Assembly: GCA_014239155.1 (NCBI GenBank)
Contig: JAAZZQ010000087.1
Span: 54,123 to 118,122, forward strand
Direction: 5' to 3'
DNA length: 64,000 nt
DNA from: Lachnospiraceae bacterium
GTDB lineage: Bacteria; Bacillota; Clostridia; Lachnospirales; Lachnospiraceae
Notes under the pieces: model-generated
Databases searched by the model: none
Told to the model about the DNA's origin: nothing
What the model saw: only the letters and a program-made list of their open reading frames with translations
Translations under genes and position numbers: made by a program
Shown here: positions 28,581 through 36,877 of the stretch, one piece after another
Layout: every line of letters begins with the position of its first letter
How positions within the stretch are numbered: the stretch's first letter is position 1

Positions 28581-29474
28581 CTACATATGCAGCATCACTA
28601 AATAGCTATCTAACCTTTTATTTACATACTCTGCAAACAGCTTTTCCATTGCACCAGGATTATGCTTTACATGATATTCATCAAACGCATTGTAATAGGA
28701 CATCCGATCTGTAAACTTAATGTCAATTGGCGGATATCCGGCTTTCATCAATTCTAAATTCACAAGCAACCTCCCAGTTCTGCCATTTCCGTCAATAAAA
28801 GGGTGAATCCCCTCGAATTCAATATGAAACAGTGCAAGCCGGGTAATGATATGCCCCGCGCCATTTCTATAAGCATCCAGCAACTGTTCCATTTTAGGCT
28901 GGATCAAATATGGCTGTACTGGTTCATGTTTCGCACCCATAATTCTGACAGGCACTCTTCTGTAAACTCCACGGTCCTCTCGTTTATCTGCCAATACAAG
29001 ATAATGAATCTGCTTGATGATACTCTCCGATAAAGGCACCCGCTCTTTTACCAGATCCCGCACAAAATCAAATGCCTCTTTATGCCCAACTGCCTCCATA
29101 TGATCTTTTAACGGCTTCCTGTCAATTGTCAGACCACGCAAAACCATATCCGTCTCACGCAAGGTCAGGGTATTTCCCTCAATTGCATTGGAATTATAGG
29201 TGTACTCGACAATAAACTCCTCTGTCAGACGTTCCAATTCCCCCTCTGTCAGCGGGCGTCTGCTATCCAGTTCTCTTTTCTTCCTCTCTATCGCTGTTAG
29301 TAAACTTTCTTTTGCTTTAAACCGTCCATCTTCTGGTTTTTGCGCATCTGAGGGAATCATCCAACTGCGCCCTTCACGGGTGACACCCAAAATTTTTCCT
29401 TCTGCGCAGAGTATGCGCACCCGTCTGTCAGAAATCCCCCACTTTTCTGCAGCCTGCTTTACCGTTATATACAT
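28581..29474 (-). CDS. Fic-domain protein with HTH-like N-terminus
   Basis: About 297 residues. Residues 1-50 form an excisionase/MerR-like DNA-binding module (TVKQAAEKWGISDRRVRILC, SWMIPSDAQKP). The central part has the inhibitory helix motif YNSNAIEGNTLTL, and the Fic motif HPFIDGNGRTGRLLVN carries the catalytic His and the phosphate-binding loop. Fic enzymes transfer AMP or other nucleotides to target proteins; those with the internal inhibitory motif are self-restrained. GAGAGG lies ahead of the ATG at 29474. It is 41 bases upstream of the gajA-like gene and points the same way, so it may be part of the defence unit. Confidence 0.9.
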   Translation of the reverse strand: MYITVKQAAEKWGISDRRVRILCAEGKILGVTREGRSWMIPSDAQKPEDGRFKAKESLLTAIERKKRELDSRRPLTEGELERLTEEFIVEYTYNSNAIEGNTLTLRETDMVLRGLTIDRKPLKDHMEAVGHKEAFDFVRDLVKERVPLSESIIKQIHYLVLADKREDRGVYRRVPVRIMGAKHEPVQPYLIQPKMEQLLDAYRNGAGHIITRLALFHIEFEGIHPFIDGNGRTGRLLVNLELMKAGYPPIDIKFTDRMSYYNAFDEYHVKHNPGAMEKLFAEYVNKRLDSYLVMLHM

Positions 29475-29514
29475 AAAGATCACACCTCTCTTCCGCAAAT
29501 AGTATACTCCATTT

Positions 29515-29568
29515 TCGGAATAATATCAACCCATACGGAATAATATATTTTCATTTTCGGAACAATAA
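29515..29568. repeat. Three direct repeats upstream of the Fic gene
   Basis: CGGAATAATAT or a close variant occurs at 29515, 29535 and 29557, about 20 to 22 bases apart, just before the Fic start. Three in-phase copies suggest an operator, perhaps for the Fic protein's own DNA-binding module. Confidence 0.5.
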
Positions 29569-29878
29569 AAGCCCGGAAATGCAGTAACTAATTTCCGAGC
29601 CTTAACTTTTACATTTTCAGTTTTAAATTTTTCATTCATAATATTCACTATTTCCATTTTATACTTTATAACGATACGAACACAATTTAACGATTTCACA
29701 CTATCTTTTAACATTTCTCCACATTTCCTGTTTTTTATTTCCTCATTCGTAGTCTTACCATAGTCCAAGTACTATTTGTCTGCCACGCTATGCTCAAGTT
29801 TGCCTCGAAATGCCGAATTATACAATTTTCACCTTACTCCTGCCGTAACATACAAACAAAATTCCTATCGTTAAAATT
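29569..29878. other. Spacer with no recognised gene
   Basis: A short leftward frame (29526-29768, 80 codons) runs through here, but it has no ribosome site, an unusual composition and no recognised motif. I do not count it as a gene. No other structure was seen up to the hairpin at 29879. Confidence 0.35.
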
Positions 29879-29904
29879 TGCACCCAAACTCACGCTTGGG
29901 TGCA
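29879..29904 (-). terminator. Hairpin at the end of the flavodoxin remnant
   Basis: TGCACCCAA pairs with TTGGGTGCA across eight bases. On the minus strand it is followed by AAATTTTAA, giving a weak U tract. The last codons of the truncated flavodoxin frame are inside the stem, so the terminator was joined to the gene by a deletion. Confidence 0.55.
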
Positions 29905-30399
29905 TTGTATCAAATTGTGGTACGCAAACCATACCGGATAGCCGACATAAATCACATCATAATCATCAATACTTATGGGAGAACCCGCCAGTTTCGGACG
30001 CATATTGAACGACTCCTCTATCCATGCCCTGCCGGCCGTTGCCATGAATGCTTCCCGGTATTTTGTGCTTACCCGTATAGAATACAGATCAGCACCGGTT
30101 TTCTGCCTGATGATATGTGCAACAATCTCCGTGTTTCCCATGATCTGTGTACCGTCAAGATTCAGGCTTGCTGAGGCAGTAATATCCGTTTCATCATCCA
30201 TTGCCATATTATCAGAACGAGAGAAATATACTACGAGGGTATGGGTTCCCTCGTCACCTCTTATAATGTCAGCCCCTGTACTGTCTGCTTTTTCTCCTGT
30301 AAAAAGATAAGCATACAGACCAGCGGCAATACAGGCAATCACAACAAGCACAATTCCGAGCTTTTTCCAGATCGGACGTTTCTTTCTGTTTTCTTCCAT
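29890..30399 (-). pseudogene. Membrane-anchored flavodoxin, truncated
   Basis: 169 residues: a lysine/arginine-rich start, one membrane helix or signal anchor (about 13-33), then a flavodoxin-like domain with the FMN phosphate loop VVYFSRSDN and YDVIYVGYPVWF. Normal relatives continue for another 60 to 70 residues after that strand; here the protein ends within 10 residues (HNLIQCTQA), where the DNA runs into a terminator hairpin. It is therefore probably non-functional. GGAGAATCC lies before the start. Confidence 0.65.
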
Positions 30400-30420
30400 A
30401 AGCGGATTCTCCTTATTTCA

Positions 30421-30700
30421 TCAGCGGTAGGATTCGCTGTAAATCTTCAGGCAGTCTTCGTCAGAGAGCTGATACGGGTCATTTAAGAAATTCACGCCCA
30501 ACGTATCCCGTGCGTTCTGTACCATTTTGGGGAACTTCTCCGGCGTGATCCCATAGTCGGACATCTTTAAATCCGCAACACCACACGCTTCCTGTAAATC
30601 AACGAGGGCAGTGATGAAATCCTCCGGCTTATCCGCATCCTTTCTTCCCATAAGCTGTGCCATTTCGATAAACCTGTCATCACATACATGTTTTTCACTT
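30421..30700 (-). pseudogene. C-terminal tail of an iron-containing alcohol dehydrogenase
   Basis: The frame reads RFIEMAQLMGRKDADKPEDF, then LKMSDYGITPEKFPKMVQNA and NFLNDPYQLSDEDCLKIYSE, the end of the helical domain of Fe-dependent alcohol dehydrogenases. The N-terminal Rossmann and metal-binding parts are missing, because the frame is cut at about 30700 where the IS200-like element begins. No N-terminal part lies beyond the element. Confidence 0.7.
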
Positions 30701-30705
30701 AACTA

Positions 30706-30829
30706 CCACCGGCTGAAAGCCGGTGGGTTATCTCGGTCTAAAGCCCAAGTTTTGCGACTGAAAGTCGCTTTGGGGGCTAAAGCCCCGTCTTTCCCTGACT
30801 AAAGTCAGCTGGAAGTCCTGCTAAAGCAG
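30706..30829. repeat. Array of five to six stem-loops with a CTAAAG loop
   Basis: Consecutive hairpins at 30706-30726, 30754-30768 (GCGACTGAAAGTCGC), 30773-30786 (GGGGCTAAAGCCCC), 30795-30808 (CTGACTAAAGTCAG) and 30818-30829 (CTGCTAAAGCAG) share the loop CTAAAG or CTGAAAG. A decayed sixth is near 30735. Spacing is about 20 to 25 bases and stem sequences differ. They fill the space between the end hairpin and the transposase stop. Confidence 0.75.
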
Positions 30830-31270
30830 TTATTCGTCTTCCTCTACGATTTTGAAATCCTCATTGGCCTCTATTTTCCCTTGGTTTTCGATATATGCCT
30901 TTATTGTTTCCTTGTCTACCTCACCTACGGTTCCACAAAAATACCCTCTTGCCCACATATGCTGTCCCCAATACTTTTTCTTCAGCTCTGGAAATTCTTC
31001 CTGCAACATTTTTGATGATCTTCCTTTTAACAGCTGCATTATTTTACTCGGTGCCATGTCCGTTGGACATGACAACAGCATATGTACATGGTCTACTCCC
31101 ACACTCCCCTTTATAATTATTATCCCATTCGCTTCACATCCCTGCCGCAATATATCTCTTGCTCTTTCTGCTATTTTCCCCCTTAACAGCTTATACCGAT
31201 ATTTCGTTACCCACACAAAGTGGTATTTTATGTCATATACTGTATGACTGCTACTTCTATAGTCTGCCAT
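30830..31270 (-). CDS. tnpA: IS200-family transposase TnpA (HUH/Y1)
   Basis: About 146 residues: the opening YDIKYHFVWVTKYRYKLL, the metal-binding HUH motif in VDHVHMLLSCP, and the catalytic Tyr region IKAYIENQGK. This small Y1 transposase moves single-stranded DNA using the end hairpins. GGGAGG lies before the ATG at 31270. The protein appears intact. Confidence 0.9.
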   Translation of the reverse strand: MADYRSSSHTVYDIKYHFVWVTKYRYKLLRGKIAERARDILRQGCEANGIIIIKGSVGVDHVHMLLSCPTDMAPSKIMQLLKGRSSKMLQEEFPELKKKYWGQHMWARGYFCGTVGEVDKETIKAYIENQGKIEANEDFKIVEEDE

Positions 31271-31422
31271 GTTCTCATCCTCCCGTATACAGTATATCAC
31301 AATCCACCTTTTGATAAAAGACGGCTCAAGCCGTACCGCCTAAAGGCGGTGGTTTTTACCCCGCGCTTGGAAAATAAATTGTAAAACCTATGAACAATAT
31401 ATTTATCCCAACTGACAGTGCT

Positions 31423-32151
31423 TTATTTATCAGCATGAATAGTATCCTCCATTGAACAATACTGTTCGCTGATCATCCTTCTTCTGTCTTCACTGATAGA
31501 AATTCTTTTTCCATTATCCATCACAACAAAATCATATGCCTGTCCCTCAATATGTCTGTAATTTACAAGATATGACTGATGAACCCGCAGAAACGATACT
31601 TTACACATTTTTAGACTTTCCTCTATCGCATTCAATTTCCCATATAAAGTGAGATTCTCCTTCTCTGTTACAATTAGAATCTTACGCTTACTGCTTTGAA
31701 AATATAAAATATCCTGAATCGGCACTTTATAATTTACTCTCTGATAACTATACTGGAAATAGAAATTCCTGTTACCCACATCCTCATAAGCATCCTTGAA
31801 ACACTCCTCCATCTCCTGTACATCTACCGGCTTTACCAAGAATTGAAATGGGCGCACAGAAAAAGATTCCTTCATATGGTTTTCATGGCTTGTAACATAT
31901 ATTATCAGGACATTTTTGTCATATATCCGAATTTTTCTCGCCGCAGAAATACCATCTTCATTGTCCATTTCTATATCCAAATAAATAATATCAAAACAAA
32001 ACCCTTTTCTAATTTCTTCTACCAGACTTTTCCCATCCCAGAACACTTCTATTTCCACATCAACAAAGTTATGTTTTGCAATTTTCTGAATCAACATCTC
32101 CAGTTCCCCTGTAATCTGAATATCATCATCGCAAATTGCCACGTTCAACAT
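31423..32151 (-). CDS. LytTR-family response regulator
   Basis: About 242 residues: receiver domain with acidic pair ICDDD, phospho-acceptor Asp59 in IIYLDIEM and Lys in FLVKPVD, then a LytTR DNA-binding domain (ILYFQSSKRKILIVTEKENL, then FLRVHQSYLVNYRHIEG). Such regulators control bacteriocin and quorum-sensing genes. No histidine kinase is adjacent. The ATG at 32151 overlaps nothing but follows the XRE stop by two bases, so the two are co-translated. It probably controls the RiPP genes upstream (inference). Confidence 0.88.
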   Translation of the reverse strand: MLNVAICDDDIQITGELEMLIQKIAKHNFVDVEIEVFWDGKSLVEEIRKGFCFDIIYLDIEMDNEDGISAARKIRIYDKNVLIIYVTSHENHMKESFSVRPFQFLVKPVDVQEMEECFKDAYEDVGNRNFYFQYSYQRVNYKVPIQDILYFQSSKRKILIVTEKENLTLYGKLNAIEESLKMCKVSFLRVHQSYLVNYRHIEGQAYDFVVMDNGKRISISEDRRRMISEQYCSMEDTIHADK

Positions 32152-32152
32152 T

Positions 32153-32524
32153 TCAATCATCTCTTTCCTCTGTATCATTCTTACGTTTTTCATATGTCTT
32201 CTTAACCGCTTGCAGGATTGACCAGACCATTTCCTTGTCATATTTGTCCAACCCTTTATAGACCTCTATTAAATCATAATATTCATCCATATCTTTATTC
32301 ATTTTCATCTGTCCCTGTAAATCTCTTTTTACGTCTGACACTCCTAATAGATAGTCTGTTGTAACATTAAAATACTTCGCTATCTTTTTAAGAATATCAA
32401 TTTTAATCGTGGTGATATCCCTCTCGTATTTACTAAGCGACTGCTGTGTAATATTCAGCTCTGATGCAAGAATCGCCTGTATTAACCTTCTATTTTCACG
32501 AAGTTCCTTGATACGACTTTCCAT
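32153..32524 (-). CDS. XRE-family transcriptional regulator
   Basis: 123 residues with an N-terminal XRE helix-turn-helix (IKELRENRRLIQAILASELN, then ITQQSLSKYERDI, FNVTTDYLLGVSD) and a helical C-terminal part. It starts next to the inverted repeats at 32524-32607 and is followed by the LytTR gene. It may repress its own operon or the neighbouring RiPP genes. Confidence 0.88.
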   Translation of the reverse strand: MESRIKELRENRRLIQAILASELNITQQSLSKYERDITTIKIDILKKIAKYFNVTTDYLLGVSDVKRDLQGQMKMNKDMDEYYDLIEVYKGLDKYDKEMVWSILQAVKKTYEKRKNDTEERDD

Positions 32525-32607
32525 AATTGATTACCTCATAAGCACAATATATATTTATGTTACCTCAATTCTATTATTGTGATACCACCAATAAAAGTAA
32601 TCAATTA
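32524..32607. promoter_or_regulatory. Inverted repeat pair before the XRE gene
   Basis: TAATTGATTAC at 32524-32534 overlaps the XRE start, and its reverse complement GTAATCAATTA lies at 32597-32607. An arrangement of two oppositely pointing copies around a promoter region suggests XRE autoregulation. Confidence 0.5.
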
Positions 32608-32629
32608 CTCATATCTTTTAAATTTAAAG

Positions 32630-32655
32630 ATGAGCAGTGCAAACGCACTGCTCAT
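32630..32655. terminator. Hairpin terminator after the DUF6973-like gene
   Basis: ATGAGCAGTGC pairs with GCACTGCTCAT across a four-base loop, four bases beyond the stop of the secreted-protein gene. On the minus strand it is followed by CTTTAAATTT. It separates the RiPP genes from the XRE/LytTR pair. Confidence 0.65.
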
Positions 32656-32659
32656 TTCT

Positions 32660-33322
32660 CTACTCATGCAACCATATGAATTGTGTTGATGAAGAAATAA
32701 TTTCATTATAAATAATTTCTGCCATATCATCTTCTGATGCATGGCTGTTATCGGCTCCTATGCGCCGTCCAACCTCATTATTATGCAAATCCATATCTCT
32801 ATGCGCTGTTTTTGGATATCCGTCTGATTCATTGCCTGTAACATCTTTATCCTCATGCGCTGTTGCAAATAACTCTGCTTTTTCTTTACCTATCAGTATT
32901 GTCATCTCCGCATTCCAGATTCCATGACGGAAAGCATCGCTCCTATCTCCTAATCCATTGAAACCAAATTTAGCTTCTGTTTTTGATGTTGCTATATTTT
33001 TTGCAGTATTTACCTTTAGCGCATCAAATGGATAACGGATACATAGCTTTTTTTCTGAATCTGTAAGTACATTCCAAATATCTGCAATCCCTCTTTCAAA
33101 TTCTCTATGATGTTCATCCAAAATATTCTGAACCATATCTTCCGTATATTCCGGCTGTTCTGCTTTGATAACTTGTATTTCATTGATTAACTGCTCAAAT
33201 TCACTTTGCTCTGCTCCAATCAGATCACTAACCTCATAATTGTTCTCACTAGCCATTGCTGATATTGAGAAAATCATTGTCAGAATCAAAAACAAACTGA
33301 AAAATTTTAAAGTTCCTTTCAT
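32660..33322 (-). CDS. Secreted DUF6973-like protein
   Basis: 220 residues with a clear signal peptide (basic MKG start, hydrophobic 8-22, cleavage after AMA). The mature part has a helical linker, then GLGDRSDAFRHGIWNAEM, ELFATAHEDKD and AHRDMDLHNNEVGRRIG. The conserved Asp, Arg, His and Asn residues match what I recall as the DUF6973 domain of uncharacterised secreted Firmicutes proteins. It is read in the same direction as the RiPP genes, 74 bases after the S8 gene. Role unknown: it might be an immunity factor, processing factor or effector. AAAGGAACT precedes the ATG. Confidence 0.7.
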   Translation of the reverse strand: MKGTLKFFSLFLILTMIFSISAMASENNYEVSDLIGAEQSEFEQLINEIQVIKAEQPEYTEDMVQNILDEHHREFERGIADIWNVLTDSEKKLCIRYPFDALKVNTAKNIATSKTEAKFGFNGLGDRSDAFRHGIWNAEMTILIGKEKAELFATAHEDKDVTGNESDGYPKTAHRDMDLHNNEVGRRIGADNSHASEDDMAEIIYNEIISSSTQFIWLHE

Positions 33323-33395
33323 CTACAATTCCTCCAATACACTATATAATTTTACACTCACACGGCGTGTTACTTTGAATACACCTAACACCACG

Positions 33396-35060
33396 TTAAC
33401 TAAGTGTTTCAATAATATCCCTATAGAGAATACCATTTTGTACATCTTCCATAGAAAAAACTTTTTCTATGACGTTTTCTTTTAGGTATCTTAATGACTG
33501 CAAATACTTTTCATTGTCCACATAGTAGGTTTGCAACCCATCCCTATAATCCATAGTTGTTGCGTCAATATCGTTATGAGATAAAACAATAAATATATTC
33601 TCGATTCCATGTTTATATAAATTCGCCAGCTGCAATTTTAAATTCGCCACATCTACAAAAGTGTTTACACACATGACAGCCACATCTATATTTGCCGCTG
33701 AAAAATAAGCATCTGCCAGCTTTCCAAAGTTATATGCATTCAAATTATTTACCTGACCAATTGCTCCACCGATATTAATAAGCCAAGCATCTACATCTTC
33801 ATTTACCTCTGTCAGATACATATATTTGTTTATAGAATAAACAATATCTGGAAATTTCAATTCTATTGGATAGTTGAAAACCTCCATATTATATATCAGC
33901 CCTAACGGATTATTAGAAACCGCCTTGATATCTAATCCATCTTCTTTTAATCTATTTAGCAACGCAATCTGAACATCAATTTTATTTAATCCGCTACACA
34001 ATCCTGCAACTGCAATAACCGGTTTTTCTAAAACTGTCATCTCCGAGGATTTATACTTATTGTAATCACACAAGTATATATTATTATTTTCTTTAAGAAA
34101 ATTACCCATATAAATAATGCGATAATCTTTATATTTTTCCTTTATTGCGGATGGAAACTGTAGATCATGATACAGCGAATTTAACAGCATTATTACTTCA
34201 AAATCCTTCGTTTCTCTACCATCAATTAATGTGCAAAAGCTCCCTTTTTCATAGTCGTAGTATGCCACAATATTTTCATGTAACATATTTTTATTAATAT
34301 TTTCTGTTGCGGCTTCCGGAAAAAGCACAACAGCTACTTTGTTATTGGATAAGATGCTTTTTATCTCACTTTTTTCAAGAACATTATCCCGATAAATGCT
34401 ATCTGTATTATAAATCCTGATATTATATTGTTTTTGTAACACCTTATACTTATCATTTAACGATACATCCCCAAGAATATCACAAAAATAGCCACATGTT
34501 CTTGCACATGCCATGCTAGAGGAACTAAAATCAAACTCCACACCATTTTCTGTTATAATATAGTCCTTCATAGATACAGAAACAGTAGTAGAATTAAGCG
34601 TTTTTATTTTTTCTATTTGTTTCTGATCTACATTTACGCAAATCACGTTGTTAAAATCCGCTGGAAATGATATTGTATTTCTATGTGATGCAGCTGATAA
34701 AATAACAATGTTGTTTTGCACAGCCTTTTCGCATATGTCATACAGTTCCTGCGAATATGCCGTTAATCCCAGACTAATATTAATTATATCAACCCGTTCC
34801 TCAATTGCTTTTTCTATTGCTGCAATCATAGGAAATACCTGAATTATTCCAGAATCCTCTGATATATTCATATCTAAAATCTTTGGTTTTATATTCCTTG
34901 CATTCAACACAATTTCCTTAAAACAACGTATACCATGTTCTTCTTCTGGCTCTTTGTATTTTTCTACCATTTTTCCATTAACAAACGAGAAGTGTTGAAC
35001 GTCCACCCTATCTCCGATTTCCTTTTTAGAAACCCCTATATCAATCAATGCAACTTTCAT
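33396..35060 (-). CDS. Subtilisin-like protease fused to TIGR04066-like maturation domain
   Basis: About 554 residues. Residues 1-190 form an S8 domain with Asp7 (ALIDIGV), His42 (EHGIRCFKEI) and Ser182 (SSSSMACARTCGYF). The usual oxyanion Asn of AAGN is replaced, since the text here is SAASHRN. Residues 240-540 resemble the RiPP-associated TIGR04066 peptide-maturation family, with a phosphate-binding-like loop (VIAVAGLCSGLNKIDVQIAL) and a later DAWLINIGGAIGQ. It has no signal peptide, so it acts in the cytoplasm, most simply as the leader peptidase of the three precursors. AGGAGG lies six bases before the ATG at 35060; it starts 18 bases after the radical SAM gene. Confidence 0.78.
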   Translation of the reverse strand: MKVALIDIGVSKKEIGDRVDVQHFSFVNGKMVEKYKEPEEEHGIRCFKEIVLNARNIKPKILDMNISEDSGIIQVFPMIAAIEKAIEERVDIINISLGLTAYSQELYDICEKAVQNNIVILSAASHRNTISFPADFNNVICVNVDQKQIEKIKTLNSTTVSVSMKDYIITENGVEFDFSSSSMACARTCGYFCDILGDVSLNDKYKVLQKQYNIRIYNTDSIYRDNVLEKSEIKSILSNNKVAVVLFPEAATENINKNMLHENIVAYYDYEKGSFCTLIDGRETKDFEVIMLLNSLYHDLQFPSAIKEKYKDYRIIYMGNFLKENNNIYLCDYNKYKSSEMTVLEKPVIAVAGLCSGLNKIDVQIALLNRLKEDGLDIKAVSNNPLGLIYNMEVFNYPIELKFPDIVYSINKYMYLTEVNEDVDAWLINIGGAIGQVNNLNAYNFGKLADAYFSAANIDVAVMCVNTFVDVANLKLQLANLYKHGIENIFIVLSHNDIDATTMDYRDGLQTYYVDNEKYLQSLRYLKENVIEKVFSMEDVQNGILYRDIIETLS

Positions 35061-35077
35061 ATTCATCCTCCTCATAT

Positions 35078-36400
35078 CTAAACTAATGATATATTAGATA
35101 TATAATTGACTAAATCCCTATCTGTGCAAATATGATCAAGATAATAGCCCAACTCATTCTCTACATTTTCACGGGACTGCTCACAATACTTATTTCCCGA
35201 TTTTAAGACATCCATAAAACAAATATTACAAAACCTCGCAGCCCAACAATATTTGCATTTACCCAAACATCTTACAGTTTCATCTACAAGCCTTTCTATC
35301 TTTTTCATATCAATACCTGTATAAACATCGCCAATTTTGAAAAGTTCCTGATTCTCATCCACCTTCTCACATACAATAATTTTTCCATCTGCTGTAACAA
35401 AATTTTTCCTCACACCCGGAATGCAAAACCCCCCCGGAAGAATGGTATGGCTGCTCTCTGATGTATTAAACGCATTATAATATTTCTTCATATTTGTCAG
35501 CATATTTCTATAGGCGAAATCATAAACCTTCGCATCAAATTGTTCATCTATACATTCCTCATCACTCTCATCTCTTACCTTTTTGAAGTATTCTGTTTCA
35601 AATAGATCAATCAGTGTTATATTGGACTTCCATAAACAGTCCAACGAATCAAAAAGTTTCTGGTTAGCACCATTGTACATTACCACATTATAAGTGACAT
35701 TTTCTTTAAAATATTGAGGATTTTTCTGATAAAGTGCTTGAATATTTTTATATACTCTTTCATAACTGGATTTTCCATTCCCATCAACCCGATATTTATT
35801 CTGATTTTCATTCGGTCCATCAAGGCTAATGGTCATTGTAACATTATTCTCTATTAAAAAATCTGCCACATCATTATCAAGCAACATTGCATTTGTTGTT
35901 ATGTTGTATGTGGGCTGTCTAAATGGATACTTTTCCTTTATATAAGCAATACATTCCTTAATCAGATCCATACGCAGCAATGGTTCCCCACCATAAAATC
36001 CAATATTACACATCTCGCTTTCCTGTGAACTTTTCATAAGAAAATCAATGGCTTTAAATGCAACATCTCTTGGCATTTCTTTTAAATGATAGTTGTGATC
36101 CATGTATTTAGGCATGTATCCACAATATTTACACCTTAAATTACACTGCTCCGTAAGAGATAATGTAACACTTTTCACTTTACCACTATACATACTTTTT
36201 AGTTCACTCTCACTGAACGGATACCTCACATCAAATTCGCATGGAATTGTTATGTCTCTAAAATCATTTCGACTCAAAAAATCTTGATATTTACTATCAT
36301 CCAAGATATCCTTTTCTGAGTTAATCAAAGCGAATTTATTGTTTAATGCATCATAAACATATATTCCTTTTTTTGTCTTAATTATTTTTGATAAATACAT
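35078..36400 (-). CDS. Radical SAM/SPASM RiPP maturase (CcpM-like)
   Basis: 440 residues: an N-terminal 70-residue precursor-binding-like region, the radical SAM core with Cys86-Cys90-Cys93 (SLTEQCNLRCKYCGYMP), the SAM-binding FYGGEPLL, and a C-terminal SPASM region with repeated cysteines (GGFCIPG, GKIIVCEKV, CLGKCKYCWAARFCNICF, NKYCEQS) for extra iron-sulfur clusters. SPASM enzymes next to Cys-rich peptides usually install thioether links. It is downstream of the three precursor genes and upstream of the protease-fusion gene. GGGAGAAACA lies before the ATG. Confidence 0.9.
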   Translation of the reverse strand: MYLSKIIKTKKGIYVYDALNNKFALINSEKDILDDSKYQDFLSRNDFRDITIPCEFDVRYPFSESELKSMYSGKVKSVTLSLTEQCNLRCKYCGYMPKYMDHNYHLKEMPRDVAFKAIDFLMKSSQESEMCNIGFYGGEPLLRMDLIKECIAYIKEKYPFRQPTYNITTNAMLLDNDVADFLIENNVTMTISLDGPNENQNKYRVDGNGKSSYERVYKNIQALYQKNPQYFKENVTYNVVMYNGANQKLFDSLDCLWKSNITLIDLFETEYFKKVRDESDEECIDEQFDAKVYDFAYRNMLTNMKKYYNAFNTSESSHTILPGGFCIPGVRKNFVTADGKIIVCEKVDENQELFKIGDVYTGIDMKKIERLVDETVRCLGKCKYCWAARFCNICFMDVLKSGNKYCEQSRENVENELGYYLDHICTDRDLVNYISNISLV

Positions 36401-36495
36401 TGTTTCTCCCTACCTCCATTACCGGGTTATTGATTATTTATATAGCCTGCTATTAGATGGTTTTCTATTGACAGATTATGTACAGGTTCAAGAGA

Positions 36496-36633
36496 TTATA
36501 AGAACATTCCTACATATCCCTTGCTGTATGCTGATACAGGCTTACCCGAGCATCCACAGTGGCAATCCAATGTTTTCACCGTTGAATTATTTGCCTTGTT
36601 AATCTTCTTCAAATTAACTCTTTTAGTGGTCAT
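36496..36633 (-). CDS. RiPP precursor peptide, copy 3
   Basis: 45 residues, too short for usual gene finders. The leader has RVNLKKINKANNSTVKTL; the core begins DCHCGCSGKPVSAYSKGY and ends VGMFL. Three cysteines sit as CHCGC. It shares the leader and the cysteine motif with the two upstream peptides. GGGGGGCGGTGAAATC precedes the ATG. It is the copy nearest the maturase. Confidence 0.85.
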   Translation of the reverse strand: MTTKRVNLKKINKANNSTVKTLDCHCGCSGKPVSAYSKGYVGMFL

Positions 36634-36692
36634 GATTTCACCGCCCCCCTAAATTGCATTTAATACCCAAAAGATATTTTCCTGCACGATTT

Positions 36693-36836
36693 CTAATTAT
36701 TCGAGAAATTATTCAAATAACCCAATGCATAAGCTGTAACGGGTCTACCCTCGCAGCCACAATGGCATGTCAGCGTCTTTACTGTTGATGCATTTGCCAT
36801 ATTGACTTTCTTCAAATTTGGTTTTTTATTGCTCAT
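36693..36836 (-). CDS. RiPP precursor peptide, copy 2
   Basis: 47 residues. Leader text is KPNLKKVNMANASTVKTL and the core is TCHCGCEGRPVTAYALGYL, ending NNFSNN. The three-cysteine CHCGC motif and the GY near the end are shared with the other copies. AGAGGTGATTTGAA precedes the ATG. It differs most from the others at the C-terminus. Confidence 0.85.
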   Translation of the reverse strand: MSNKKPNLKKVNMANASTVKTLTCHCGCEGRPVTAYALGYLNNFSNN

Positions 36837-36877
36837 TTCAAATCACCTCTTAAAATAAATTTCTTATTACATTTTGC

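Larger units (their letters stand above)
30701..31365 (-). mobile_element. IS200-type insertion sequence
   Basis: A single tnpA gene lies between end hairpins: CCACCGGCT/AGCCGGTGG at 30706-30726 on the transposase 3' side, and ACCGCC/GGCGGT at 31335-31350 plus ACGGCTCAAGCCGT at 31321-31334 on the 5' side. There are no terminal inverted repeats and no target duplication, as expected for this single-strand transposing group. It has cut the alcohol dehydrogenase gene. Exact ends are estimates. Confidence 0.75.

Noticed and set aside
29526..29768. 80-codon leftward frame between Fic and flavodoxin
   Set aside because: No ribosome site, no motif, and its end covers the operator-like repeats of the Fic gene.
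30706..30829. Regularly spaced repeats as a possible CRISPR array
   Set aside because: Repeats are short hairpins with varying stems; only the loop is constant, spacers are about ten bases, and no cas genes are near. It belongs to the IS200-type element.
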